From CAISIP01 sp043759735 (lineage in GTDB: Bacteria; Pseudomonadota; Gammaproteobacteria; Burkholderiales; Burkholderiaceae_C), in contig JAYUQC010000120.1 of NCBI GenBank assembly GCA_043759735.1, positions 13,249 through 77,248 of the forward strand: a DNA stretch of 64,000 bases, given 5' to 3'. The notes beneath the pieces were generated by a model. It searched no databases, was not told where the DNA came from, and saw nothing but the letters and a program-made list of their open reading frames with translations. Each line of letters starts with the position of its first letter. Position 1 is the stretch's first letter. Shown piece by piece: positions 1 to 9,600 of the stretch. The position numbers and the translations under genes were made by a program.

Positions 1-1
1 G

Positions 2-157
2 GACGGGCCGGAAAAAGACGGTTGGACCATCGTCACCAAGGACCACTCGCTGTCAGCGCAATGGGAACATACGGTGCTGGTCACTCCAAGCGGCTACGAA
101 ATCATGACATTGTCTGCGGGCAGCCCCCCGCCCCCCGATTTTGTCGGCCCTGCCTGA
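2..157 (+). CDS. map: methionine aminopeptidase, type I (C-terminal fragment)
   Basis: Only the last 51 codons are in the window; the gene begins upstream. The tail reads DGWTIVTKDHSLSAQWEHTV, the typical end of bacterial type I methionine aminopeptidase, including the conserved Q-W-E-H segment whose Glu is a metal ligand in the family. The enzyme removes the initiator Met from new proteins in the cytoplasm. A Pro-rich extension follows before the TGA. The end overlaps the TTG start proposed for glnD by 17 bp, which suggests translational coupling; map-glnD adjacency is common in Burkholderiales. Confidence 0.9.
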   Translation, partial: DGPEKDGWTIVTKDHSLSAQWEHTVLVTPSGYEIMTLSAGSPPPPDFVGPA

Positions 158-2822
158 ACCACCGCCGCTGCCGGACGCGTCGCCGCTGCGCGCGGTGAAG
201 GAGCTGCGGGCGGATTTCCGCTCCAAGAAGCGCGTACTGCTGGCCACCATCAGCGCCAGCGTGGCCTCAACCCGGGCCGTGGGCAAGACACTGACCCAGC
301 TGTCGAGCCTGGCTGACGCCACTTTGCGCACCTTGTGGGAGCAGTCCGGCCTGAGCGGTCCCTGCGCGTTGGTGGCGGTCGGCGGTTACGGGCGCGCCAA
401 GTTGTTCCCGCATTCGGATGTCGACGTATTGCTGCTGCTTGCGGACGACCAGCGGCCCGAAAACGGCAACCGCCTGCAGTCGGGCATCGAGACTTTCATC
501 GGCAGTTGCTGGGACACCGGGCTCGAGATCGGTTCGAGCGTGCGCACCGTGGCGCAATGCCTGGCCGAGGCCGAGAAGGACGTCACGGTGCAGACCTCGG
601 TACTGGAGTCTCGGCTGGTGGTCGGCAATCGCAAGCTGTTCGAGCATTTGCGTGAGCGGCTGACGCAGACGATGGATCCGCACGCGTTCTTTGTCGCCAA
701 GACGCTGGAAATGCGCCAGCGCCATAGCAAATACGAGGACACTCCTTACGCGCTGGAACCCAACTGCAAGGAATCCCCCGGCGGCTTGCGCGACCTGCAG
801 ATGCTGCTGTGGGTATCGAAGGCCGCGGGCATGGGCAAGAACTGGGACGAACTCGCGCGCTCGGGCATGGCAACCCCGTTCGAGGTGCGCCAGATCAAAC
901 GCAATGAGGCCCTGATGCGGTTGATCCGCATGCGCCTGCACCTGATTGCCGATCGGCGCGAGGATCGGCTGGTGTTCGACCTGCAAACCGCGGTGGCGGA
1001 GTCCTTCGGCTACCGCACGCCCACCGACGGCGCAGGTCCGTTTTCGGTCGGGTTGACCGAAACATCGGTCAAGTCCAGGCGCAGGATCACCGTCGTGCGC
1101 GCCAGCGAAGCCCTGATGCGCCGCTACTACTGGGCCGCCAAGGCGATCACGCAGCTCAACCAGATCGTGCTGCTCAACATGGAGGAACGCTTGTACGCGT
1201 CTGCTGCGCAGCCGCGCCCGATCAACGCCTGGTTCAATGAAAAAGCCGGGATGATCGACGTTGTCAGCGATGACCTGTATGTGCGCGAGCCACACGCGAT
1301 CCTGCAGACTTTTTTGCTGTACCAGACCACCAATGGCACCAAGGGGCTTTCCAGCCGGACGCTGCGCGCGCTGTACAACGCGCGCTCGGTGATGGACGCC
1401 AAATTCCGCAATGATCCGGTCAACCGCGCAACGTTTCTGCAGATCATCCTTCAGCACGACGGTCTGACCCATGCGATGCGGCTGATGAACCAGACCTCGG
1501 TGCTGGGGCGCTATCTGTGGGTGTTTCGGCGCATCGTGGGCCAGATGCAGCACGACCTGTTCCATGTCTACACGGTGGATCAGCACATCCTGATGGTGTT
1601 GCGCAACATGCGGCGGTTTTTCATCGTCGAGCACGCACATGAATACCCCCTGTGCTCGCAATTGGCCGCAGGCTGGGACAAGCCCTGGATCCTGTACCTG
1701 GCCGCCTTGTTCCATGACATCGCCAAGGGCCGGGGCGGCGACCATTCAAAACTGGGAGCCAGCAGTGTGCGGATTTTCTGCCGCCAGCACGGCATCGCGC
1801 GCGAGGACGCGCGCATGATCGAATTTCTGGTGCAAGAGCATCTGTCGATGAGCCATACCGCGCAAAAGGCCGATCTCAGCGATCCGGACGTGGTGCTGAA
1901 ATTCGCGGCCAAGGTCGGCAACGAAAGACGCCTGACCGCCCTGTATCTGCTGACCGTGGCCGATATCCGGGGTACATCGCCCAAGGTCTGGAACGCCTGG
2001 AAGGGCAAGCTGCTCGAAGATCTGTACAAGCTCACATCGCGGGCGCTCGGCGGCGAGGCGCCCGACCCGCAGGCTGAGGTGGAAGCGCGCAAACGCGAGG
2101 CGCTGGTGATGATCGCGTTATATGCGCTGCCGCATGAGGCACACAAGAAGTTGTGGGACACGCTCGATGTAGGCTATTTCATGCGCCACGATGCCGCCGA
2201 CATCGCCTGGCATACCCGGCACCTGTCGCGCCATGTGGGCTCCGACAAGCCAGTGGTGCGGGCGCGCCGCTCACCGGTCGGAGAAGGCCTGCAGATCATG
2301 GTCTACACGCGTGACCAGAGCGACCTGTTCGCCCGCATCTGCGGCTTCTTCGACCATGGCGGCTTCAGCATCCTGGACGCGCGCATCCACACCGCACGCA
2401 ATGGCTATGCGCTCGACACGTTTCAGGTCGTCACCTCGGCCATGCCGGAGCACTACCACGAACTCACCAGCATGGTGGAGATCGGCCTGGCGGCGGCGAT
2501 TGCCGACTCCACGCCCTTGCGCGAGCCCGGCCGTGGGCGGGTCTCACGCCGCGTCAAGAGTTTCCCGATCACACCGCGGGTGACCTTGCGTCCGGACGAA
2601 AAAGGCCAGCGCTGGCTGCTCAACATCACCGCCAGCGACAGCGTCGGCCTGTTGTACGCGGTGGCCCGGGTATTGGCCAGGCATGACATCAACCTGCAGT
2701 TGGCCAAGATCGCGACGCTCGGCGAACGGGTCGACGACACCTTCCTGATCGACGGGGCGCAGCTGCAGTACAACCGCAAGCAGATCGAGGTCGAGACGGA
2801 ATTGCTGCAGGCCCTGGGCTGA
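141..2822 (+). CDS. glnD: bifunctional uridylyltransferase/uridylyl-removing enzyme GlnD
   Basis: 893-aa nitrogen sensor that uridylylates PII proteins when glutamine is low and deuridylylates them when it is high. The nucleotidyltransferase motif GGYGRAKLFPHSDVD lies at about residues 81-95 with the paired Asp residues. The HD hydrolase motif (H525-D526, HDIAKGRGGDHS) follows. Two C-terminal ACT domains, at about 715-790 and 825-890, are the glutamine-sensing part. The start is TTG inside the end of map; there is no ATG nearby and length agrees with the family. Near residues 293-320 the protein reads PTDGAGPFSVGLTETSVKSR, which looks like an extra loop relative to the GlnD proteins I know. 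The DNA there contains a perfect 8-bp-stem hairpin (see findings). Confidence 0.95.
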   Translation: MSALPEPPPLPDASPLRAVKELRADFRSKKRVLLATISASVASTRAVGKTLTQLSSLADATLRTLWEQSGLSGPCALVAVGGYGRAKLFPHSDVDVLLLLADDQRPENGNRLQSGIETFIGSCWDTGLEIGSSVRTVAQCLAEAEKDVTVQTSVLESRLVVGNRKLFEHLRERLTQTMDPHAFFVAKTLEMRQRHSKYEDTPYALEPNCKESPGGLRDLQMLLWVSKAAGMGKNWDELARSGMATPFEVRQIKRNEALMRLIRMRLHLIADRREDRLVFDLQTAVAESFGYRTPTDGAGPFSVGLTETSVKSRRRITVVRASEALMRRYYWAAKAITQLNQIVLLNMEERLYASAAQPRPINAWFNEKAGMIDVVSDDLYVREPHAILQTFLLYQTTNGTKGLSSRTLRALYNARSVMDAKFRNDPVNRATFLQIILQHDGLTHAMRLMNQTSVLGRYLWVFRRIVGQMQHDLFHVYTVDQHILMVLRNMRRFFIVEHAHEYPLCSQLAAGWDKPWILYLAALFHDIAKGRGGDHSKLGASSVRIFCRQHGIAREDARMIEFLVQEHLSMSHTAQKADLSDPDVVLKFAAKVGNERRLTALYLLTVADIRGTSPKVWNAWKGKLLEDLYKLTSRALGGEAPDPQAEVEARKREALVMIALYALPHEAHKKLWDTLDVGYFMRHDAADIAWHTRHLSRHVGSDKPVVRARRSPVGEGLQIMVYTRDQSDLFARICGFFDHGGFSILDARIHTARNGYALDTFQVVTSAMPEHYHELTSMVEIGLAAAIADSTPLREPGRGRVSRRVKSFPITPRVTLRPDEKGQRWLLNITASDSVGLLYAVARVLARHDINLQLAKIATLGERVDDTFLIDGAQLQYNRKQIEVETELLQALG

Positions 2823-2856
2823 GGCAGTTGATCCCCTGCCGCCCGCCAAGAAGCTG

Positions 2857-3411
2857 TCAGTCGTCGCCAGTCTGATCCAAACCCGGGAACAGCACCGAGG
2901 TAAAGCCAAACCGGCTGAAGTCGCGCACCCGCATCGGATACAGCACACCGATCAGATGGTCACACTCATGCTGCACGACCCGCGCATGAAAGCCATCGAC
3001 CTCGCGTTCAATCGCATCACCGTACTGGTCGAAGCCGGCATAACGCACCCGGCCATGGCGCGGCACGACCGCGCGCAGGCCCGGCACCGACAGACAGCCT
3101 TCCCAGTCCTCTACCAAGTCAGCAGTGCCGTCGGCATCGGGCAGCGGCGTGAGGACCGGGTTCACCAGCACGGTGCGCGGAATCGGTGGCGCATCCGGAT
3201 ACCGCACGTTCACCGCATTGCTGCCAAAGATCACCAATTGCAGGTCCACGCCAATCTGTGGCGCGGCCAGACCAGCACCGTCGGCCGCGTGCATCGTGTC
3301 GAGCATGTCGGTGATCAGCCGGTGCAGTTGGTCCGTATCGAATTGCCGCACAGGTTGTGCGATACGCAGCAGGCGCGCATCGCCCATTTTGAGGATTTCA
3401 CGCACTGCCAT
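2857..3411 (-). CDS. def: peptide deformylase
   Basis: 184-aa metalloenzyme that removes the formyl group from the N-terminal Met of nascent proteins. All three signature motifs are present: GAGLAAPQ (45-52), EGCLS (104-108, C106 as metal ligand) and HECDH (148-152, two His ligands and the catalytic Glu). I chose the ATG at 3411 because it gives the usual N-terminus MAVREILKMGD; an in-frame ATG 27 bp upstream would add an uncharacteristic tail inside ligA. The start overlaps the ligA stop by 14 bp, so the two are probably translationally coupled. The gene converges with glnD across a 34-bp gap with no clear terminator. Confidence 0.95.
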   Translation of the reverse strand: MAVREILKMGDARLLRIAQPVRQFDTDQLHRLITDMLDTMHAADGAGLAAPQIGVDLQLVIFGSNAVNVRYPDAPPIPRTVLVNPVLTPLPDADGTADLVEDWEGCLSVPGLRAVVPRHGRVRYAGFDQYGDAIEREVDGFHARVVQHECDHLIGVLYPMRVRDFSRFGFTSVLFPGLDQTGDD

Positions 3412-5488
3412 CGAGCATCTCCTTGAGCTGTGTTTCATCGATTACCGGCACGCCCAGCGCCAGCGCCTTGTCGAGCTTGCCACCGGATTGCGCACCGGAC
3501 ACCACGAAATCGGTCTTCATGCTGACCGAGCCAGCAACCTTGCCGCCGGCACGCTCGATCATCTCCTTGACTTGTTCGCGTCCCATGGACGGCAAAGTAC
3601 CGGTGACGACGAAGGTCTTGCCCGACAGCGGCAAAGCGACTCTCGGTGCCGGCTCTGCCTCCTCCCAGGACACGCCACAGGCTCGCAGCTGTTCGACCAC
3701 TTCGCGGTTGTGCGCCTGGGCAAAGAAGGTATGCAGGCTTTCAGCCACGGTCGGTCCCACATCATCGACCTCCAGGTACTGCTCCACGCTCGCATCCATG
3801 ATCGCGTCGAGTTTGCCGAAATGGCGCGCCAGCTCCTTGGCGGTTGCCTCACCCACATGGCGAATACCCAAGCCAAACAGAAATCGCGGCAGCGTCGTCT
3901 GCTTGGACATTTCCAGTGCGTCGAGCACGTTGCGCGCCGATTTGTCGGCCATCCGCTCCAGGCCGGTCAACGCGGCCAGGCCCAGCCGGTACAGGTCGGG
4001 CAAGGTCCGGACAAGCTGGCCATCCACCAGCTGATCGACCAGCTTTTCGCCCAGCCCTTCGACTTCAACCGCGCGACGCTGCGCAAAATGCAGGATGGCC
4101 TGCTTGCGCTGGGCCCCGCAGAACAGACCGCCGCTGCACCGGTAGTCGGCCTCGCCCTCCTCGCGCACTGCCTGCGATCCGCACACCGGGCATGCGCGCG
4201 GCATGGTGAAGGGCTGGGCGTTTGCGGCCCGCTTGTCGGCCAACACCGACACCAGCTCCGGTATCACGTCGCCCGCGCGCCGCACGATCACGGTGTCGCC
4301 GATGCGCACGTCCTTGCGGCGGGCTTCATCCTCGTTGTGCAGGGTCGCATTGGTCACGGTCACACCGCCAACGAACACCGGCGCCAGCTTGGCGACCGGC
4401 GTGAGCTTGCCGGTGCGCCCGACCTGGACCTCGATACCCAGCACGGTCGTCATCTGCTCCTGTGCCGGGTATTTGTGCGCCACCGCCCAGCGCGGTTCGC
4501 GACTCACAAATCCCAGTCGCCGCTGCAGGGCGATCTGGTTGACCTTGTACACCACGCCATCGATGTCAAAGCCCAGCCTGTCGCGCATTGCGCCTACACG
4601 TGCATGGTAGGCGGCCAGCGCTTGCGGGCCACTCGCCATTTCCACCAGGTCGCTGACCGGAAAGCCCCAGGCACGCAAGCACTGCAACAATGCAAAATGC
4701 TCGACAAATGCCGGTCCGCCGTCGTCGGGACCTGTTACCAGGCCCAGACCATAGGCAAAAAAGCTTAGTGGCCGTTGCGCGGCAATGGCAGGGTCGAGTT
4801 GGCGCACCGCGCCGGCCGCGGCATTGCGCGGGTTGACGAAAGTTTTCTCGCCCTTGGCGCCGGCGGCGATTTTCTCGCGTTGTGACGCGTTCAGGCGCTC
4901 GAAATCGTCGCGCCGCAGATAGACTTCACCGCGCACCTCCAGCAGCGCCGGCGCGTCCGCCGGCAGGCGCAGCGGAATCTGTCCGATAGTGCGGATGTTC
5001 TGCGTCACATCCTCGCCGGTCTCGCCGTCGCCACGGGTGGCGGCCTGTACCAGCACCCGGTCCTCATAACGCAGGCTCATTGCGAGACCGTCGAACTTGG
5101 GCTCGGCCACATATTCCAGCGCCGGCGCGTCCGGATTCAATCCCAGTTCACGGCGCAATCGCGCATCGAATGCCTGCGCGCCGCTGGCCTGGGTATCGGT
5201 CTCGGTGCGGATACTGAGCATCGGCAGCGCATGGCGCACCGATGCAAATTGCGCCAATGGTGCGCCGCCCACCCGCTGGGTCGGCGAGTCCGCGCGCCGC
5301 AAATCGGGGCGATGTTGCTCGATCGCCTGCAGTTCCTGGAACAACTGGTCATATTGCGCGTCGGCTATCAGTGGATCGTCCAGCACATAGTACTGGTGCG
5401 CATGCCGATGCAGGGTCGCGCGTAGCCAGTCCACCCGCGCGCTATCCACATCGGCGTCGCCATCGACCGGGCTGGGTTTATGCGTCAT
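3398..5488 (-). CDS. ligA: NAD+-dependent DNA ligase
   Basis: 696-aa replicative and repair ligase that seals nicks using NAD+. The adenylation motif EPKFDGLAMSLRY places the catalytic Lys at 131. Domain Ia (HQYYVLDDPLIADAQYD) binds the nicotinamide part of NAD+. The zinc finger has Cys 433, 436, 451 and 457. Helix-hairpin-helix repeats follow, and a BRCT domain occupies about residues 610-696 (SGKTFVVTGTLPSMGREQ). Length is normal. It lies in the order smc-zipA-ligA-def, a conserved cell-cycle cluster. Confidence 0.97.
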   Translation of the reverse strand: MTHKPSPVDGDADVDSARVDWLRATLHRHAHQYYVLDDPLIADAQYDQLFQELQAIEQHRPDLRRADSPTQRVGGAPLAQFASVRHALPMLSIRTETDTQASGAQAFDARLRRELGLNPDAPALEYVAEPKFDGLAMSLRYEDRVLVQAATRGDGETGEDVTQNIRTIGQIPLRLPADAPALLEVRGEVYLRRDDFERLNASQREKIAAGAKGEKTFVNPRNAAAGAVRQLDPAIAAQRPLSFFAYGLGLVTGPDDGGPAFVEHFALLQCLRAWGFPVSDLVEMASGPQALAAYHARVGAMRDRLGFDIDGVVYKVNQIALQRRLGFVSREPRWAVAHKYPAQEQMTTVLGIEVQVGRTGKLTPVAKLAPVFVGGVTVTNATLHNEDEARRKDVRIGDTVIVRRAGDVIPELVSVLADKRAANAQPFTMPRACPVCGSQAVREEGEADYRCSGGLFCGAQRKQAILHFAQRRAVEVEGLGEKLVDQLVDGQLVRTLPDLYRLGLAALTGLERMADKSARNVLDALEMSKQTTLPRFLFGLGIRHVGEATAKELARHFGKLDAIMDASVEQYLEVDDVGPTVAESLHTFFAQAHNREVVEQLRACGVSWEEAEPAPRVALPLSGKTFVVTGTLPSMGREQVKEMIERAGGKVAGSVSMKTDFVVSGAQSGGKLDKALALGVPVIDETQLKEMLDGSA

Positions 5489-5520
5489 CGCTGCAGCCCT
5501 GCAGGTGTGCCGCGCGGGCC

Positions 5521-6570
5521 TCAGGAAAACAGGCGCCGGGCCAGCACCGAGCCGGCTGCCAGGTCACGCGCCTCGAGCGTGTCGTACAAGCCTTCGAGTT
5601 CGCCACCGATCAAATCCATGGTCTCGCGCGCCAGCGGCTGGCCGTTGTCATCGGTGATGACGCCCTCCATGGCCTGCGCCATTGCCTGTGCCACGTCGCG
5701 CAGCCGCACGAAGGGCTGCTCGGACCGATCAACCTGGGCCACGTCCAGCGCCAGGGATACGTCACGCACCGCGGCTTGCGCCGGATCATCGGCCAGCGCC
5801 GCCTGCGTATCGAATCCGAGGCGCAGGACCGGCGGCAGGCCGGCACTGCCGGCAGGCAACACCATGCGTCCCGGCAGCGCGCCCAGAATGAAGCCCAGCC
5901 GCGCGGCATGCTGCTGTACATAGCCGGGGCTCCAGGCCGCGCTGCGCGCGCGCAGCGTGAAACCGAGCTGTGCATCGTGGCCGCTGGCGAACTGGTCCAG
6001 TTCGCGGGCCCGGGCAACTTCCTCGATCATGTCGGGGAAATCGGGTGTACCGCCGACCGCATCACAAAATGCCTGCGCCTTGGCGACGAACTCGGAGTAC
6101 TCGATCTCGTTCAACGCACCAGAACGGTTGGCCAGTTGGACACCGGCCTGCAGGGCTTCGTAACGCTGTCCTGCCAGCGGCGTTTCCCATTGCCGGCTCT
6201 GGACGTTCAATCCTTCAACCGCGAAGGGCTTGCTGCCCACGCGACGGGAGGTCGGTAGTGCCGCAAGCGCGTTCTCACCTCGAATCTCCGACTCCAGAAC
6301 CACAGGCGCAATAACATCGATCAACGCATCGAGACCCGGCCGCTTGTCGATCGAGCCCTGCGGCACCGTGGGCGGACCAAAATCCTCTTCGTCCAGGCTT
6401 GGTTCAATGGCAGCGGATGCTCCAGCCTCCCGGTCATCGTCACCGGGCAGCGCCTGTCGCGGCGCGACCTTGCGCGCCGACCAGGCGCCATGCGCCACCA
6501 CGGCCGCCAGCACCAGGCCACCGGCGATGGCGAGACCGATCTGCAAGGTGCTCATCGTGCTCATGGCCAA
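5521..6570 (-). CDS. zipA: cell division protein ZipA (FtsZ-binding)
   Basis: 349-aa protein with one N-terminal membrane segment (about residues 8-28, IGLAIAGGLVLAAVVAHGAW), a charged and Pro-rich linker, and a C-terminal region (about 200-340) matching the ZipA FtsZ-binding fold in layout: VLPAGSAGLPPVLRLGF, then an amphipathic helix with ETMDLIGGELEGLYD. It would tether FtsZ rings to the inner membrane. Position between smc and ligA is the usual site of zipA, which strengthens the call because the sequence itself is poorly conserved. Three in-frame ATGs (6570, 6564, 6555) compete; MSTLQIGL at 6555 resembles related proteins and may be the true start. Confidence 0.85.
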   Translation of the reverse strand: MAMSTMSTLQIGLAIAGGLVLAAVVAHGAWSARKVAPRQALPGDDDREAGASAAIEPSLDEEDFGPPTVPQGSIDKRPGLDALIDVIAPVVLESEIRGENALAALPTSRRVGSKPFAVEGLNVQSRQWETPLAGQRYEALQAGVQLANRSGALNEIEYSEFVAKAQAFCDAVGGTPDFPDMIEEVARARELDQFASGHDAQLGFTLRARSAAWSPGYVQQHAARLGFILGALPGRMVLPAGSAGLPPVLRLGFDTQAALADDPAQAAVRDVSLALDVAQVDRSEQPFVRLRDVAQAMAQAMEGVITDDNGQPLARETMDLIGGELEGLYDTLEARDLAAGSVLARRLFS

Positions 6571-6578
6571 GTCAGTAC

Positions 6579-6644
6579 CGCCCGGCCGTTCCGAAGGGAC
6601 TGACGGCCCCCTCGGGGGGCAGCGAACGCAGTGAGCGTGGGGGC
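6579..6644. repeat. GC-rich intergenic repeat, copy R1
   Basis: The gap between smc and zipA holds a GC-rich block with a GGCCCCCTCGGGGGGC palindrome, followed by AGCGAACGCAGTGAGCGTGG. I associate this pattern with intergenic repeats of Comamonadaceae genomes (recalled, not searched). The CCCCCTCGGGGGG core also occurs in the copies at 55514 and 61082. It sits inside the presumed smc-zipA transcript, so it would form an RNA hairpin between the two coding regions. Confidence 0.6.
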
Positions 6645-6653
6645 AGTTTCATT

Positions 6654-9600
6654 TCAGACGGTTTCGACCAAGTTGACCGCCGCATCCATATCGACCGCCA
6701 CGATGCGCGAGACACCCTGCTCCTGCATCGTGACGCCGATCAGCTGCTGGGCCATTTCCATGGCGATCTTGTTATGGCTGATGAACAGGAACTGGGTCTC
6801 GCGGCTCATGGTGGTGACCAGCTTGGCATAACGCTCGGTATTGGCGTCGTCCAGCGGCGCGTCCACCTCGTCGAGCAGGCAGAACGGCGCCGGGTTGAGC
6901 TGGAAGATCGCAAATACCAGTGCAATAGCCGTCAGTGCTTTTTCGCCGCCCGACAGCAGATGGATGGTTTGATTTTTCTTGCCCGGCGGTTGCGCGATGA
7001 CCTGTACGCCCGAATCCAGAATTTCCTCGCCGGTGATCACCAGCCTGGCGTTGCCGCCGCCAAACAATTCGGGAAACATCTTGCCGAAGTGCTCGTTGAC
7101 GGTGTTGAACGTGCCCGCGAGCAACTCCCGCGTTTCGCTGTCGATCTTCTTGATCGCGTCCTCCAGCGTTGTCATCGCTTCATTCAGGTCGGCCGACTGC
7201 GCATCCAGGAACTGCTTGCGCTCGCGTGCGGTGCTCAACTCATCGAGCGCCGCCAGGTTGACCGCGCCCAGCGTCGCAACTTCGGCATTGAGCCGGTCGA
7301 TGGACTGCTGCAGCCCGGCCAGCCGCACGTTGCCCTGCTCGATCGACTGGCGCAGGGCATCGCGCTCGGCATGGGCGTCGTCCAGCAGTTGCTGGTATTG
7401 CTCAGCGCCCAGGCGAGCCGCCTGCTCCTTGAGTTGCAGATCCGTGATGCGTTGGCGCAGCGGGTCGAGCTCACGCTCGAGTTCCAGCCGGCGTTCGTCG
7501 CTGGCACGCAATTTTGCCGTCAGGTCGTCGTATTCGCTGCGCGTGGCGCCTAGCGCCTGCTCGCGCTCGAGCTTGACCGCCAGCGCGCTTTGCAAGCCCG
7601 CCTGCGCGGCGGCGTCACTCAGGCGCGCCAGCTCCTGCGTGGCACCGACCTGCTCCTGCTCGAGCCGCGACGCCTGTTGCGTGGCGGTCTCGATGGCACG
7701 CGCAAGCTCGGACTGGCGCGAACGCAGGCTGCGCAATGCAAACTCCGCTTCCTGCGCCTGGCGCTCCACGGTGCGCTGCTGCGCACGGTTTTCGGTCAGG
7801 CTGTGTTCAGCCTGGATGACCCGATCGTCCAACTGTGTCTGGCGCTCCTGGGCGTTGGCCAGCTGCATGTCGAGTTCTTCGAATCGCGCCTCGGCTGTCA
7901 TACGGCGTTCCCGCAATTGCTCCAGCAAGGCATCGATCTCGGCCAGTTCACCCACCAGCTGATTGCCACGGGCCTGTGCCTGTTCAGCCTGCTGGCGCAG
8001 GCGCAGGGTTTCCACCTGCAGCGTATGAGCCTGGTTCTGGTGCTGGGCCGCGTCGCGGCGCAGCTGCGCCAGGCTGGCGGACGACTCGCTCAACGCGGCT
8101 TCGCTGCGCACCAGATCGTGCCCGCTTTGCTCGCAGATCAAGGCCTGTGCGCGCAACTGCTTCTCCAGGTTCTCGATCTCCTGGGCACGCGCCAGCAGTC
8201 CAGCCTGCTCGGAGTCGGGTGCGTAAAACGAAACGCTGTGCGCGCTGACCGCATGGCCATCCTGCACATACACCACGTCGCCAGGCTGCAGTTGGCTGCG
8301 CGCTGCCATCGCCTGTTCGAGGCTTGGCGCGGTGTAGCAGCCCTGCAACCAACCGCGCAGCAGCGCCGCCAGACCGGCATCGTTCAGTTGCAGCAGATCC
8401 GACAACCGCGGCAACGCCCCGGCGCCAGCCGCGGGAGCAGCCGCATCCGGCAGGCTGTAGAACACCAGCTTGGCCGGCGGCGCCTCAACGGCAAACGCCC
8501 GCACCATGTCGAGCCTGGACACCTCGAGCGCCCCCATGCGTTCACGCAGCGCGGCCTCGAGCGCGTTCTCCCAGCCTTGCTGCACATGGATACGGCTCCA
8601 CAAACCGGCCAGCGACTCCAACCCATGCCTCTTCAGCCATGGTTGCAGCTTGCCGTCGGTTTTGACCTTCTCCTGCAGCGCCTTGAGCGCCTCCATGCGT
8701 GCGGACAGGGCAGCTTGGCGCGACGCCTCGGTATTGACGCCTTGTTGGTGATCACGCCGCGCCTGTTCCAAAGCGGGCAGCGCCTCTTGCATGTCTTGCA
8801 GCCGCGCATCGGCGACGCCAGCCGCTTGCCTGGACTGCTCCCATTGGGCTTCGAGGCTCGCGAGGTGCTGCGCATCGGGTGCCTGCAATGCACGCTGGTC
8901 CGCATCGAGCCGCTCGCGCCGGGTCTCCAACTGCCGCGACTGCTCCTGCACGCTGCGCTGCTCGGCGGCCAGTACCTGGATCTGCTGCTGGACCTGGCCG
9001 GCCTTTGAACGCTGTTCACTGGCCAGCGACTGGGCGAGTCGAAGGGTCTCCTGCAACTGCGGCTGCTGTCGCGACTGGTCCTCGACCCGGCCCGCCAGCA
9101 CCACGCTTTCTTCCCGCGCCTGCTCCGCGTTCTGTTCAAGCCCACCGGTCTCATGTTCGGCATCCTGGCGCCGCTGCAGCCATTGCGCAAATTGTTCCTG
9201 GAGCGTCGCAAGGCGCTGCTCGGTCTGCTTGCGACCCTCGACCACGAAACGAATCTCGGCTTCCAGCCGGCCCACCTCGGTGCTCGCTTCGTACAGCCGG
9301 CCCTGCGCCTGGTTGACCTGGTCGCCGGCGGCGTAGTGCGCCTGGCGCACCGTCTCCAGGTTCGACTCGATCTGGCGCAGATCTGCGACCCGGCTCTCCA
9401 TCGCCATGACGGCCGATTGCACGTCCTGCCCGATCCGGGCCTGGTCGGCCTGCGCCTCGTTGAGCTTGAGCAGCCACGACTGGTGCTGGCGCCGGGTCAC
9501 GTCGGCCTGCAGCGTCTTGTATTTCTGCGCCACCTCGGCCTGTTTCTCGAGTTTGTCCAGGTTGCTACCGAGTTCGCGCAGGATGTCCTCGACGCGGGTC

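Noticed and set aside
267..1745. Minus-strand open frame of 492 codons opposite glnD
   Set aside because: Antisense to a well-supported gene; composition is not protein-like.
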